Shown: piece by piece, positions 53,377 through 62,389 of the stretch
Position numbering within the stretch: the stretch's first letter is position 1
How the letters are laid out: the number at the start of each line of letters is the position of its first letter
NCBI RefSeq assembly: GCF_900178525.1
Contig: NZ_FXDJ01000009.1
Coordinates: 1,138,263-1,202,262 of the forward strand
Length of the DNA: 64,000 nt
From: Massilibacteroides vaginae
Lineage (GTDB): Bacteria; Bacteroidota; Bacteroidia; Bacteroidales; Tannerellaceae
Direction of reading: 5' to 3'
Position numbers and translations under genes: made by a program
Notes under the pieces: model-generated
Told to the model about the DNA's origin: nothing
What the model saw: the letters and a program-made list of their open reading frames with translations, nothing else
The model's database searches: none

Positions 53377-54498
53377 TTATGCTAAAGATACGGTATTCAG
53401 TTTTTTTCCTGTTAATTTCTGAATATCTTTTACCATTGTTTTTTCTTCCTGCGAACAGAAAGATAAAGCGGTGCCGCTTTTTCCGGCACGACCGGTCCGA
53501 CCGATACGGTGAACGTAAGTTTCTGCCACATCGGGTAAGTCATAATTGATCACCATTTCCAAATTGGCAATATCGATTCCTCTTGCAGCGATGTCGGTCG
53601 CTATAATAACACGTGTTTTGCCGGATTTGAAATTTGTAAGCGCGCGTTGCCGTGCTCCTTGCGATTTGTTGCCGTGAATGGCTTCACAGCCTATGCCTTT
53701 CTTGTTCAACACCCGTGCAATTCTATCCGCTCCATGTTTTGTGCGTGAAAAGACCAGTACGGATTTGCTTTCTTCTTTCACCAGAACCGTATAAAGCAAT
53801 GCGCTTTTTTCGGCTTTCTCCACAAAGTATAAACGTTGGTCTATCGTATCTACCGCTGAAGAAACCGGAGTAACTTCAACTTTCGCGGGATGAAATAAGA
53901 TAGATTTTGAAAGTTTATCGATAGCGGCAGGCATGGTAGCCGAGAAAAACAGCGTTTGTTTCTGTTTCGGCAGCATTGGCAGCAATCGCTTAATGTCATG
54001 TATAAATCCCATGTCGAGCATTCTGTCGGCTTCGTCAAGGATAAAATGACGAATATTGTTGAGCGAGATATGTTTCTGCGCAATAAGATCGAGTAGGCGT
54101 CCCGGTGTTGCTGTCAGAATATCTACGCCTCTTTTTAAAACTTCTACTTGAGGGTTTTGATTTACCCCTCCAAAAATAACGGTATGACGTAAGTTCGTAT
54201 ATTTTGTATACTCTTTGAAGCAGTCGTCAATCTGTATTGCCAGTTCACGGGTAGGAGTCAGGATGAGCACCTTTAATTCCCTTTTCTGTCCTTTTGAAGG
54301 TTGTTGATCTAATTTCTGAATAACCGGAATGGCAAAAGCGGCTGTTTTGCCTGTTCCTGTTTGGGCTATTCCCAGCAAATCCTGTCCTGAAAGTGCGACA
54401 GGTATTGCTTTTTCCTGTATTGGTGTAGGCGTTTCATAGCCTTTGTTTGATAGAGCCCTAAGTATTGGCTCCGAAATATTTAATTCTTTAAAAGTCAT
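53377..54498 (-). CDS. DEAD-box RNA helicase, RhlE-like, minimal core
   Basis: A 373-aa ATP-dependent RNA helicase. The Q motif TPIQEKAIP, motif I AQTGTGKTAAF, Ia PTRELAIQ, II DEAD (LDEADRMLDMGF), III SAT, and the C-terminal VIIATDIAARGID and HRIGRTGRAG are all intact. It ends soon after the second RecA domain, without the usual basic C-terminal RNA-binding tail. Two small RNA-binding proteins encoded directly downstream may supply that function. A promoter about 315 bp upstream implies a long structured leader. Confidence 0.95.
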   Translation of the reverse strand: MTFKELNISEPILRALSNKGYETPTPIQEKAIPVALSGQDLLGIAQTGTGKTAAFAIPVIQKLDQQPSKGQKRELKVLILTPTRELAIQIDDCFKEYTKYTNLRHTVIFGGVNQNPQVEVLKRGVDILTATPGRLLDLIAQKHISLNNIRHFILDEADRMLDMGFIHDIKRLLPMLPKQKQTLFFSATMPAAIDKLSKSILFHPAKVEVTPVSSAVDTIDQRLYFVEKAEKSALLYTVLVKEESKSVLVFSRTKHGADRIARVLNKKGIGCEAIHGNKSQGARQRALTNFKSGKTRVIIATDIAARGIDIANLEMVINYDLPDVAETYVHRIGRTGRAGKSGTALSFCSQEEKTMVKDIQKLTGKKLNTVSLA

Positions 54499-54806
54499 AA
54501 TAAATGTAATTACTTCAGGAAGCTATCCGTATTCCAATCTACGAACGCTGATTCGGAACATGAAATGATATGGCCATTTCTCCCGTTTCGATTACGAAAA
54601 CAGGCGATCCGTTTTTTTATTCCTGATAAAAAAGATTTCATAATTGTCAAAAGTGTGTCACGACATTGTGCTGCACACCCTCGCGACCGTTAATACTAAC
54701 AAAAAAAGTTAATTTTGAGGTCGATTTTGACGATGAGAAGATTCGCCGGGGAGAGACGAAGCAAAGCATTGTTAAGAATGATTCAATATAAACTCAATTG
54801 TATAAT
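54499..54806 (-). promoter_or_regulatory. Predicted long 5' leader of the DEAD-box / cold-shock cluster
   Basis: About 308 nt separate the predicted transcription start (near 54806) from the helicase ATG. The region holds no gene. In RNA sense it has a stem GUGU-CAC/GUG-ACAC near 54653-54680 and several T-runs. Long structured leaders are a feature of cold-shock and DEAD-box mRNAs in other bacteria, where they control stability and translation. Confidence 0.5.
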
Positions 54807-54811
54807 AGTAC

Positions 54812-54819
54812 AAAGATAG
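54812..54819 (-). promoter_or_regulatory. -7 promoter element of the DEAD-box / cold-shock cluster
   Basis: The minus strand reads TATCTTTG, a perfect TAnnTTTG match. No closer promoter match was seen before the helicase start at 54498. Confidence 0.5.
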
Positions 54820-54867
54820 GTATTATTTTCAGTATATAGTATTATTGTGTGTAAAAACAAGTGATTC
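54817..54867 (+). repeat. Dispersed intergenic element, copy G (degenerate)
   Basis: ATAGGTATTATTTTCAG resembles one diverged unit and is followed by the core TATATAGTATTATTGTGTGT from 54834. It lies 30 bp beyond the stop of the gene at 54899. Confidence 0.5.
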
Positions 54868-54898
54868 ATACGCTTTTAGCCCGCGAAAAGGAGAATGT

Positions 54899-55345
54899 TT
54901 ACTCCTCTTCACTTGGTATTATTCCGGAAAGGTCTCCCGGAGTTTCGTTTCCGATACGAACAATTTTATCAACTACGTAGCGTGAATAGCCTCTCCAGGG
55001 GATAACGCCGAAATATTCTTTATAGTGCAGCTCAACGGTTTTACCGCCGGCACGCATCAGTTCTTCGGCAATAATTTTATCCTCGATTGAGAATTCGAAT
55101 TCGTTTGATTGTATCCCTCCCGGCTTGTTTGACCAGATGCCGGATTGAATTAACTTGCCTTCGTATGTTTTGAATATCATTCCTTTGTAAACAACATAAT
55201 TAAGTTGCCCGGTTTTAACTCCTTCGCCGTAGGGGTAATAATATCTAATGCCTACAAAAAGGATCAACGCGATTGCCAGTATAGCTAAAGAGAAGTTGCG
55301 GAACTTCTTCCACCATGATTTCAATTTGCTTGTTTTTGTTTCCAT
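54899..55345 (-). CDS. Small single-pass membrane protein, conserved in Bacteroidetes
   Basis: A 148-aa protein: short basic N-terminus (KLKSWWKKFRN), one membrane helix at about 17-37, then a soluble domain (TGQLNYVVYKGMIFKTYEGKL, ELMRAGGKTVELHYKEYFGV). Homologues in Bacteroides are sometimes labelled 6-phosphogluconate dehydrogenase, which nothing in this sequence supports. Function unknown. Confidence 0.8.
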   Translation of the reverse strand: METKTSKLKSWWKKFRNFSLAILAIALILFVGIRYYYPYGEGVKTGQLNYVVYKGMIFKTYEGKLIQSGIWSNKPGGIQSNEFEFSIEDKIIAEELMRAGGKTVELHYKEYFGVIPWRGYSRYVVDKIVRIGNETPGDLSGIIPSEEE

Positions 55346-55373
55346 GTTTTTGTTTTATAAACTCTTGCGTGCA

Positions 55374-55381
55374 AAGATAAG
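55374..55381 (-). promoter_or_regulatory. -7 promoter element of the small membrane-protein gene
   Basis: The minus strand reads TATCTTTG, a perfect TAnnTTTG match, 28 bp upstream of the ATG at 55345. Confidence 0.55.
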
Positions 55382-55424
55382 ACGAACAAAATGATTTTTC
55401 TTTATTTATAATCACAAAGATGTT

Positions 55425-56135
55425 TTAGTCAAATGAAAGGTAAGGTTTGAGCCGGTTCTTATCGGCTTCGGTAAATTCTTCGAGCAAATCCAACATCTCC
55501 CAACCGCTGAGGGATCCTTTTCGTTCGTGCATCCGGGTGATTACGCGCGCTTGCTTATAACTGATGTATGGATGGCGGGCAAGTGTTTCAACGTCAAGCT
55601 GATTAATTGCTACTTTACGGATACGGGAAGAGTCTGCTTCAAACCAAACCGCAAGCCCGGCAAACTTTTCTTCATCAATGCCGTATACTTCACGCAGTTG
55701 GTAAACAGTATAATAGCCTCCTAACAAATCCCTGTATTTTACAATCCTGTTGGCAAAAGCAGTGCCGATTCCCGGAACTTTCTTTAGGATAGTTGTGTCT
55801 GCACTGTTCAGTTCTACGATTGTTCCCTTCTGGAACTTTTGTGAAAAGGTTGAAGCTGATTTTGTAAGGCGAGGTTTGGGCGTGTATTTCTTTTTGGATG
55901 GAATCGTTTGCTTTATAACTTCTGCCTGTTGCTTTTTCTCTGTTCCCGTTTCCGAAAATGCAGTGTCAGGCATAACCAAGATTGTATCAAGCTTTGCTTC
56001 AATGGCTTCTTGTTTGACGGGGACATAATAATCCTTCAGGATAAGCAACACAAATGCAGTCGCGATAATAAAAAGCAGAAGCGTCAAGGCACGTCTTTCT
56101 CCTTTAGAAAAATAAAAGAAATCTTTCCAGCCCAT
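55425..56135 (-). CDS. ComEA-like helix-hairpin-helix protein
   Basis: A 236-aa protein with an N-terminal membrane helix (about 17-33) and two helix-hairpin-helix regions. The first (IVELNSADTTILKKVPGIGT, about 105-150) is a full ComEA-type DNA-binding HhH. The second (INQLDVETLARHPYISYKQA, about 178-230) is similar. It may bind DNA during uptake, which fits the presence of dprA in the same region. It lies 23 bp after the transporter gene on the same strand. Confidence 0.85.
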   Translation of the reverse strand: MGWKDFFYFSKGERRALTLLLFIIATAFVLLILKDYYVPVKQEAIEAKLDTILVMPDTAFSETGTEKKQQAEVIKQTIPSKKKYTPKPRLTKSASTFSQKFQKGTIVELNSADTTILKKVPGIGTAFANRIVKYRDLLGGYYTVYQLREVYGIDEEKFAGLAVWFEADSSRIRKVAINQLDVETLARHPYISYKQARVITRMHERKGSLSGWEMLDLLEEFTEADKNRLKPYLSFD

Positions 56136-56158
56136 AAGGTTAAGGTTTCAGGTAGGTT

Positions 56159-57529
56159 TTAGAATAATCCGGCAAGAAACTTAAATACGCCTATTTCATA
56201 AAGAAGTATCAGCGCAATAGCTACCGGAGCCAAATATTTAACAAAAAAAGCATAACTATTAAAAAAGTAGAAGGGGATAGTTCCTTCGTTAGTGAGTTCG
56301 GCTTTAAGAATTCTCTTTTCTATCCGGTACCCCACAAAGATACAGATCATCATTCCTCCGAGGGGAAGCATGATTTTCGCGGTTATATAGTCCAAAAAGT
56401 CAAAAAAAGTAAGTCCGAACAATGTGTACTCTTTTAGATAGCCCAGAGACAAAGAACTGATAGACGCTAAAATAACAACAGCAAATGAAACATAATAAGC
56501 AGCTTTCTTGCGTGAAATATGATGTTCTTCATGCAAATAAAGGGTAACGACTTCGTGCAAAGAAATAACAGACGTAATCGCTGCTACAGCAAGTAAAGCA
56601 TAGAAGAAAAATGCCCAAAGGTTGCCCCATGGTAGTTGAGCGAAAACATTAGGTAGCGTGATAAATACCAATTCTGCTCCGGCTGTGGGCTGAATGCCAA
56701 AACTAAAAGCAGCCGGAAAAATAATTACTCCGGCAAGAATCGCTACCAGAATTGAAATAATATTTACCTGAAATGCAGTTTCCTGCATGTTTGTGTTCTT
56801 CCCGAAATACGACGAAAAGGTGATGAGGCAGCCCATTCCGATACTGAGAGAGAAAAAGGCTTGTCCCATTGCGCTTAATATCGCAGCAGAATCAATCTTG
56901 CTGAAATCAGGTTCGAACAAGTATCTTAAACCCACACTCGCGTTAGGTAAAGTAACAGAGCGAATGGCCAATAAAAGCAGGAATACAAATAAAAGCGGCA
57001 TTAAAACCTTTGCGGATCGTTCTATTCCTTTCTTAACTCCCGACATAATTACTATTTGCGTAATTAAAACAACCATCAATGTCCAGAAAAGGGGGCGAAC
57101 GATATCTGTTGAAAAGGCGCTGAAATCCGCTTTTATGTCTACTGCTGTTTTATGCTCAAACGAATAGAAAACAGATTGAAACATATATTCCAGCGTCCAG
57201 CCTGATACGACGGTGTAGAAGCCAAGTATGAGAAAAGAAGTAATAACCCCGTTGTATCCGATGAGGTTCCAGCGTGTGCCCGGAGCTAATACGTCAAAAG
57301 CACCCGTTACATTGCGTTGCGAATGCCTGCCGATGAAGAATTCGGTAATCATAACCGGAAGCCCCAGAAACAAGATACATAAAATGAATACCAATAAAAA
57401 TGCGCCTCCGCCATGAGCACCGCACATGTAAGGAAATCGCCAGATATTACCTAATCCTACGGCGGTACCGAGGGTTGCCATTAAAACACCGAATTTACCA
57501 CCGAAAGTAGCTCTTGCTGTATTTGTCAT
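56159..57529 (-). CDS. Sodium-dependent transporter, NSS (SNF) family
   Basis: A 456-aa LeuT-fold symporter for amino acids or related amines in the inner membrane. The NSS signature GTAVGLGNIWRFPYMCGAHG is at residues 20-39, with the expected helices after it, including LSIGMGCLITFSSYFGKN near 245 (TM6). It has about 11-12 helices. The particular substrate cannot be told from sequence. Confidence 0.92.
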   Translation of the reverse strand: MTNTARATFGGKFGVLMATLGTAVGLGNIWRFPYMCGAHGGGAFLLVFILCILFLGLPVMITEFFIGRHSQRNVTGAFDVLAPGTRWNLIGYNGVITSFLILGFYTVVSGWTLEYMFQSVFYSFEHKTAVDIKADFSAFSTDIVRPLFWTLMVVLITQIVIMSGVKKGIERSAKVLMPLLFVFLLLLAIRSVTLPNASVGLRYLFEPDFSKIDSAAILSAMGQAFFSLSIGMGCLITFSSYFGKNTNMQETAFQVNIISILVAILAGVIIFPAAFSFGIQPTAGAELVFITLPNVFAQLPWGNLWAFFFYALLAVAAITSVISLHEVVTLYLHEEHHISRKKAAYYVSFAVVILASISSLSLGYLKEYTLFGLTFFDFLDYITAKIMLPLGGMMICIFVGYRIEKRILKAELTNEGTIPFYFFNSYAFFVKYLAPVAIALILLYEIGVFKFLAGLF

Positions 57530-57543
57530 TATAGAAAAACGTT

Positions 57544-58212
57544 TTATTTAGAAGAGACGATCCCGTCTTTTATGTGAATGACACGGTCTGTGTCGGATGC
57601 TAATTGTTCGTCGTGCGTTACGATTACGAATGTTTGATTCATTTGGTTTCTGAGATCAAAGAATAAAGCATGAAGTTCTTCTTTATTTTTGGTGTCCAGA
57701 CTTCCCGAAGGTTCGTCTGCCAGAATGACTGCCGGATTGTTTATTAACGCGCGGGCCACAGCTACACGTTGCTTTTCTCCTCCGGATAATTCTGCCGGTT
57801 TGTGAGACATTCTGTCGGTTAGTTTCAGGAAATCCAGCATGTCTTTTGCTTTCTTTTCCGCAACAGAGGCTTTCTCTTTTGCAATAAGTGCAGGGATCAT
57901 GACATTCTCTAAAGCGGTGAATTCGGGCAATAATTGATGAAACTGGAATACAAAACCAATATTCCGGTTTCTGAAGGCCGACAACTCTTTTTCTCCGAGG
58001 CGTGCAGTCTCGGTTCCGTTGATCAGCAACCGGCCGCTGTCTTGTTTGTCCAATGTACCTACAATTTGCAGAAGCGTTGTCTTTCCGGCTCCACTTGGTC
58101 CTACAATGGCTACAATCTCTCCCTGATTGATGGTGAGATCTATACCTTTTAATACTTGCAGCGACCCAAAGCTTTTGGTAATCCCTTCTGTTTTTATCAT
58201 TTCCATTATCAA
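57544..58212 (-). CDS. ABC transporter ATP-binding protein, LolD-like
   Basis: A 222-aa ATPase with Walker [12 protein letters not shown], signature [15 protein letters not shown], Walker [13 protein letters not shown], and the H-loop [10 protein letters not shown]. It belongs to the LolD/MacB group that works with FtsX-type permeases in lipoprotein release. No permease gene is adjacent, so its partner must be encoded elsewhere, as is common for LolD in Bacteroidetes. In-frame ATG codons at 58206 and nearby are alternative starts. Confidence 0.9.
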   Translation of the reverse strand: MIMEMIKTEGITKSFGSLQVLKGIDLTINQGEIVAIVGPSGAGKTTLLQIVGTLDKQDSGRLLINGTETARLGEKELSAFRNRNIGFVFQFHQLLPEFTALENVMIPALIAKEKASVAEKKAKDMLDFLKLTDRMSHKPAELSGGEKQRVAVARALINNPAVILADEPSGSLDTKNKEELHALFFDLRNQMNQTFVIVTHDEQLASDTDRVIHIKDGIVSSK

Positions 58213-58234
58213 TACTTTTATGACCGATCCGGTG

Positions 58235-58242
58235 CAAAAGTA
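58235..58242 (-). promoter_or_regulatory. -7 promoter element of the LolD-like gene
   Basis: The minus strand reads TACTTTTG (TAnnTTTG), 22 bp upstream of the first ATG of the gene. Confidence 0.5.
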
Positions 58243-58317
58243 ATAAATCTGAAGTATATGGAAGGTTTATCAGTCGGATTTCTCTGTTTTTAAGAGAAAA
58301 GAGTGTGTTTGTTAAGA

Positions 58318-58365
58318 TAATAACCTTTATGTTCAGAAAAATATAGTAATGTAAAAAACAGCTTC
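58318..58365. repeat. Dispersed intergenic element, copy F: inverted unit and core
   Basis: On the plus strand the reverse-complement unit ATAACCTTTATG (58320-58331) precedes the core AATATAGTAATGTAAAAAAC (58340-58359). Relative to copies A, B, D and E the unit is flipped with respect to the core. It lies about 35 bp beyond the dprA stop. Confidence 0.65.
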
Positions 58366-58394
58366 TGTTTTACGACGAAAATTGAATTGTTAAA

Positions 58395-59486
58395 TTATCT
58401 GATCCATTTATATCTGCTACCGGGAAGGGCATTGATTCTGCCATCCATTTCCAATTCAAAAAGAAGAACCGACAATTCGGATATGCTCATTTCGAGTTTG
58501 ATGGCGAGTTCATTTATATGGATTTCTTTGTGCTGTCTGATAAGTGTGACAGCCGGAATTTCATCTTTCTCTTCAGTAAAGAGGAGCTCTGTCTGAATAG
58601 GTGTTCCCTTGGTTTCTTCCCACCGCATCGCGGAAATAAGATCGGCAGCGCAAGTAATCAGGCCGGCTTTGTTTTGCCGGATTAGTTTGTTGCATCCGCA
58701 CGATTGAGGATCCGTAGTTCTGCCGGGGAAAGAAAACACATCTCTACTGTAAGAGAATGCGATATCGGCCGTGATCAGGGAACCGCCTTTTTCGGCGGAT
58801 TCAATAACAATTGTTGTGTCTGCCAAACCGGCTACTATACGGTTTCGTTTTACAAAATTTTGTCTGTCCGGATTTGTTCCGCTTGGGAAATCGGTTAATA
58901 AGCCGCCCTGTTGAAGCATATTTATAGCTGTTCCCCGATGAGCACCGGGGTAGATGCGATCCAATCCGTGCGCCAACACGCCTATTGTAGAAAGGTTATT
59001 TTTTAATGCGGCCATGTGCGAACAGATATCAATCCCAAAAGCAAGTCCGCTAACAATCAGCAAATCGGGAAAAGCTTTAGCTAACTCAGTCACTAATTGT
59101 TCAGTTTGTTCTCTACCATAAGCCGTTGCGTTGCGTGTGCCCACAATACTGATAACCCGCTTCCGGTTTAAATCAATATTCCCTTTTGAATAGAGCAGGA
59201 GTGGAGCGTCGGCACATTCCTTTAACCGCTGAGGATAGTTTTCGTCTGTAATGAACAATCCTTTAATGTCGTTCTCCTGCATAAAAGCCAACTCGGTTTC
59301 GGCCTGAGACAAGACTTCCGGATTTTTTATTTCCGCCGCGGTTTTGGCACCGATGCGCGGCACTTTCTCAAGTAAGCGTTCTTTCTCCGAAAAGATGGCT
59401 TCGGCTGTTCCGAAATATTCTAAAAGCTGACGGCTGTGGACATACCCCACCCCGTGTATCATAGTTAAGGCAATTTGGTATAGCAT
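58395..59486 (-). CDS. dprA: DNA-processing protein DprA
   Basis: A 363-aa protein that protects incoming single-stranded DNA and loads RecA during natural transformation. An N-terminal HhH/SAM-like region (VPRIGAKTAAEI) is followed by the Rossmann-like fold with ISIVGTRNATAYG near 112, VSGLAFGIDICSHMAAL near 145, and GTNPDRQNFVKRNRIVAGL near 205. A C-terminal winged-helix domain (INELAIKLEMSISELSVLLF) is present. Length is normal. Confidence 0.95.
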   Translation of the reverse strand: MLYQIALTMIHGVGYVHSRQLLEYFGTAEAIFSEKERLLEKVPRIGAKTAAEIKNPEVLSQAETELAFMQENDIKGLFITDENYPQRLKECADAPLLLYSKGNIDLNRKRVISIVGTRNATAYGREQTEQLVTELAKAFPDLLIVSGLAFGIDICSHMAALKNNLSTIGVLAHGLDRIYPGAHRGTAINMLQQGGLLTDFPSGTNPDRQNFVKRNRIVAGLADTTIVIESAEKGGSLITADIAFSYSRDVFSFPGRTTDPQSCGCNKLIRQNKAGLITCAADLISAMRWEETKGTPIQTELLFTEEKDEIPAVTLIRQHKEIHINELAIKLEMSISELSVLLFELEMDGRINALPGSRYKWIR

Positions 59487-59500
59487 GTTATTCTGGATGT

Positions 59501-59911
59501 TTATTTTTCCTCGTCGGATTCTATCAGATGATCGAAATACTCTCCCCGGGTTAGTTTTCCGTCTTCAACCACCACCACATCTACTGTGCCTTTGGCGGCT
59601 AAAACGTTATCGGGCTCCCTGTATATCTCTTGTTCGAAAACTAACTTCGGTCCGTTTTTCCTGATATTCACATAAGATGAAAAGCGGTCTCCGCTATGGA
59701 GTGATGTGCGGTAATGTATTTCCACGCGCGAAACAAAAGCGTCTACACCTTTTTCGTGCATGACTCCAAAGTTTTCGCCTAACGATTCGAGATATTCGTG
59801 GCGGGTATGTTCCATATAATGCTGGTAATTCGCATTGTTGACTACCCCTTGCAGATCACATTCATAGTCACGAACTTTCATTTCCAGTTTAAAAACATAT
59901 TTCTTCATCAT
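59501..59911 (-). CDS. Acyl-CoA thioesterase, 4HBT hotdog family
   Basis: A 136-aa single hotdog-fold enzyme of the YbgC/FadM type. The N-terminal motif VRDYECDLQGVVNNANYQHY includes the catalytic-site Asp and the G-x-V-N-N-A-x-Y pattern. It hydrolyses acyl-CoA thioesters in the cytosol; chain-length preference is unknown. Its start overlaps the stop of the U32-family gene by 4 bp (ATGA), so the two are translationally coupled. Confidence 0.9.
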   Translation of the reverse strand: MMKKYVFKLEMKVRDYECDLQGVVNNANYQHYMEHTRHEYLESLGENFGVMHEKGVDAFVSRVEIHYRTSLHSGDRFSSYVNIRKNGPKLVFEQEIYREPDNVLAAKGTVDVVVVEDGKLTRGEYFDHLIESDEEK

Positions 59912-61164
59912 TTCAATTCTTGCGTATTGTTTACAACGAGTTTATACATTCTGTCTGACGGACGTATTTTCTCTTTTACTTTAAAGGAGAAGCGTTCGCC
60001 CTTAACCGTTTCTTCTACCGGTTTCAGCTCAACACGAATTTCATCAATCGTTTGCATTAAAGCACCTGTTGTAGGGCCGGTAATAAGAATCTCATCTCCG
60101 ACCTTCAACGTCTGAGATTCCATTTCAAATTCGGCAACACCTATTTCGCTAAAGTATTTGATTGCTTTTGCGACATATACCTTTTTCTTTGTCGCGCTTG
60201 ATCCGTATTTGCTTGTCCACTCTCCCAAACGCTGGCCTAAATAATAACCATTCCAAAAACCACGATTAAATACCGTGGCAAGACGCTCGTCCCAAGCTTC
60301 TATTTTCGCTTCGCTGAATGTTCCATCACAATACGACTTAACCGCCTCCTTATAGCATTCGGACACGATACGTACATATTCGGGACCGCGTGCGCGACCT
60401 TCAATCTTAAACACTCTCACACCCGCATCCATCATTTTATTCATGAAATGGATTGTTTTCAGGTCTTTTGGCGACATGATGTATTGATTGTCTATATCCA
60501 GTTCTACACTGCTGTCTTTGTCTTTCACCGTATAACCACGGCGACAAATCTGTGTGCAGGCACCTCTGTTTGCCGAAACATTCTGCTCATGCAGACTCAG
60601 GTAACATTTTCCCGATACCGCCATACATAAAGCACCATGCGCAAACATCTCGATGCGGATCAATTCCCCTTTCGGACCTTTGATCTGCTGTTCCACAATC
60701 TGTTTGTATATCTCATGAACCTGCTCCAGATTTAACTCGCGGGCCAGCACCACAACATCCGCAAAGTGAGCGTAGAACTTCAGTGCATCAATATTGGAAA
60801 TATTTAATTGAGTAGAAAGATGTACCTCCTGTCCGATGCTGTTCGCATAACTCATCGGAGCCACATCCGCGGCAATAACGGCCGAGATCTCAGCTTCTTT
60901 CGCTGCATCAATAATCTCCCGCATAAGCGAAAGATCCTCCCCATATATTACGGTGTTAACCGTCAGGTAGCTTTTAACATGATGTTCTTTACAAATAGCC
61001 ACGATCTTACGCAGATCCTCCGTTGTAAAGTTGTTCGCAGAGCGGGCGCGCATATTAAGCCCTTCAATTCCAAAATAAATAGAATCCGCACCCCCCTGAA
61101 TAGCAGCAGCCAGTGATTCATAAGAACCGACCGGCGCCATAATTTCAAAATCCTTTTCTGTCAA
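59908..61164 (-). CDS. U32 peptidase-family protein, TrhP/YegQ-like
   Basis: A 418-aa U32-family protein. The family motif EIMAPVGSYESLAAAIQGGA opens the protein, and the U32 signature (EMFAHGALCMAVSGKCYLS, about 172-190, with neighbouring NRGACTQICRR cysteines) is intact. Members such as TrhP take part in 5-hydroxyuridine formation at tRNA position 34 and probably carry an Fe-S cluster. The start given is a TTG at 61162-61164, which keeps the conserved N-terminal strand; ATG at 61140 would cut into it. Confidence 0.88.
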   Translation of the reverse strand: MTEKDFEIMAPVGSYESLAAAIQGGADSIYFGIEGLNMRARSANNFTTEDLRKIVAICKEHHVKSYLTVNTVIYGEDLSLMREIIDAAKEAEISAVIAADVAPMSYANSIGQEVHLSTQLNISNIDALKFYAHFADVVVLARELNLEQVHEIYKQIVEQQIKGPKGELIRIEMFAHGALCMAVSGKCYLSLHEQNVSANRGACTQICRRGYTVKDKDSSVELDIDNQYIMSPKDLKTIHFMNKMMDAGVRVFKIEGRARGPEYVRIVSECYKEAVKSYCDGTFSEAKIEAWDERLATVFNRGFWNGYYLGQRLGEWTSKYGSSATKKKVYVAKAIKYFSEIGVAEFEMESQTLKVGDEILITGPTTGALMQTIDEIRVELKPVEETVKGERFSFKVKEKIRPSDRMYKLVVNNTQELK

Positions 61165-61192
61165 AGTCGTATTATTTTAATAAGATAGGCTG

Positions 61193-61200
61193 CAAAGTTA
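61193..61200 (-). promoter_or_regulatory. -7 promoter element of the U32-family / thioesterase operon
   Basis: The minus strand reads TAACTTTG (TAnnTTTG), 28 bp upstream of the TTG start at 61164. Confidence 0.5.
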
Positions 61201-61244
61201 CAAATAATAACGGTAACCGCTTTTAACAGCCTATCTATAAAATA

Positions 61245-62387
61245 CTAACGCCCTACCGACAGCACCATCAAATAAACAACACCAAGGCTCATAATAAGGA
61301 TAGCTCCTAATTGTGAACCAATTGCGTCAGACGCTATTCCCATAAAGAAAGGAAAAATAGTACCACCGAAAAGTCCCGTGATCATAAGTCCTGATACTTC
61401 ATTTTGCCGTTCCGGTAGATGTAATAATGCTTTTGAGAATAGAATAGGGAAAATGTTTGAATTTCCGAATCCCACTAACGCAACGCAAATATAAATCGGC
61501 ATAAGTTCATGAAGGAAAAATAAACCTCCGAAGGCAACTACCATCAATAATGAGCTGATTATAAAAAATACTCGGTGAGACCATCTGGCTAATATAAAAG
61601 CTCCAGAAAAACAGCCGATTGTGCGGAATAAGAAGTAAATACTTGTGATATATCCTGCGTCTTCTAAACCTATGCCCAATCTTTCAATTAAAATTTTAGG
61701 TGCAGTAAGGTTTATTCCTACATCAATACCTACATGACACATAATACCTAAGAAGGCAAGTAGAACAAGCTTGTTTCCTAATAGAGCGAAGCATTCTCTA
61801 AATGTTGAACTTTTGTCTGTTCTCTCCTGATCTTTGATCTTTGTAAGACTTAAACTGATCAAAGCAAAAATGGCTATGACAAAGAAAATAACGAAAAGAA
61901 TCTTCCAGTCTCCAAACCGAAATGCAGCCCATGCAGCAATAATGGGAGCAAGGAATGAGGCAATTGCTTTTATAAACTGTCCAAATGTAAGTGAACTAGC
62001 TAACTTCTCACCGCTGACAATGTTGGATAACAAAGGATTCAAAGATACCTGCATAAAAGTATTACCTATCCCTAATAGAGAAAAGGAAATCAACATAATT
62101 GGGAAGCTATATCCTAATAAAGGAATGAGTAATGCTAACGCAGTTACCGCTAAACTAAGCAACACCGTATTCCGACGCCCGATCCTATTCATCAACATCC
62201 CGGTAGGAATAGAAAAAATCAGGAACCAAAAGAACACCATGGATGGAAGAAGGTTTGCGATTGTATCCGATAACTCAAAGTCGGCTTTTATATAATTTGT
62301 TGCGATTCCAGTAAGATCCACAAATCCCATAACAAAAAAAGAGAACATGATGGGGAGCAATAGCAAATAAATGTTTTTTTCTTTCAT
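61245..62387 (-). CDS. MFS sugar transporter, FucP/FHS-like
   Basis: A 380-aa major facilitator with about 12 helices, of the fucose-glucose-galactose (FHS) type. Segments include MFSFFVMGFVDLTGIATNYI near the N-terminus, GMLMNRIGRRNTVLLSL between helices 2 and 3, and VGFGNSNIFPILFSKAL near 305. It follows the fructokinase gene with a 2-bp gap, and a GH32 gene is further upstream, so it is likely the fructose importer of a fructan locus. Confidence 0.9.
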   Translation of the reverse strand: MKEKNIYLLLLPIMFSFFVMGFVDLTGIATNYIKADFELSDTIANLLPSMVFFWFLIFSIPTGMLMNRIGRRNTVLLSLAVTALALLIPLLGYSFPIMLISFSLLGIGNTFMQVSLNPLLSNIVSGEKLASSLTFGQFIKAIASFLAPIIAAWAAFRFGDWKILFVIFFVIAIFALISLSLTKIKDQERTDKSSTFRECFALLGNKLVLLAFLGIMCHVGIDVGINLTAPKILIERLGIGLEDAGYITSIYFLFRTIGCFSGAFILARWSHRVFFIISSLLMVVAFGGLFFLHELMPIYICVALVGFGNSNIFPILFSKALLHLPERQNEVSGLMITGLFGGTIFPFFMGIASDAIGSQLGAILIMSLGVVYLMVLSVGR

Positions 62388-62389
62388 GA

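Noticed and set aside
54531-54898. Possible tRNA or small-protein gene in the 400-bp gap
   Set aside because: No cloverleaf with a CCA end or T-arm consensus (GTTCGAATC) and no open frame with protein-like composition was found; a long leader explains the gap better.
54899-55345. Annotation as 6-phosphogluconate dehydrogenase, used for some homologues
   Set aside because: At 148 aa with a membrane helix and no NADP-binding motif, the sequence cannot be that enzyme.
57683-58237. 184-codon open frame overlapping the LolD-like gene on the same strand
   Set aside because: It is an alternative frame of an intact ABC ATPase and has no family features.
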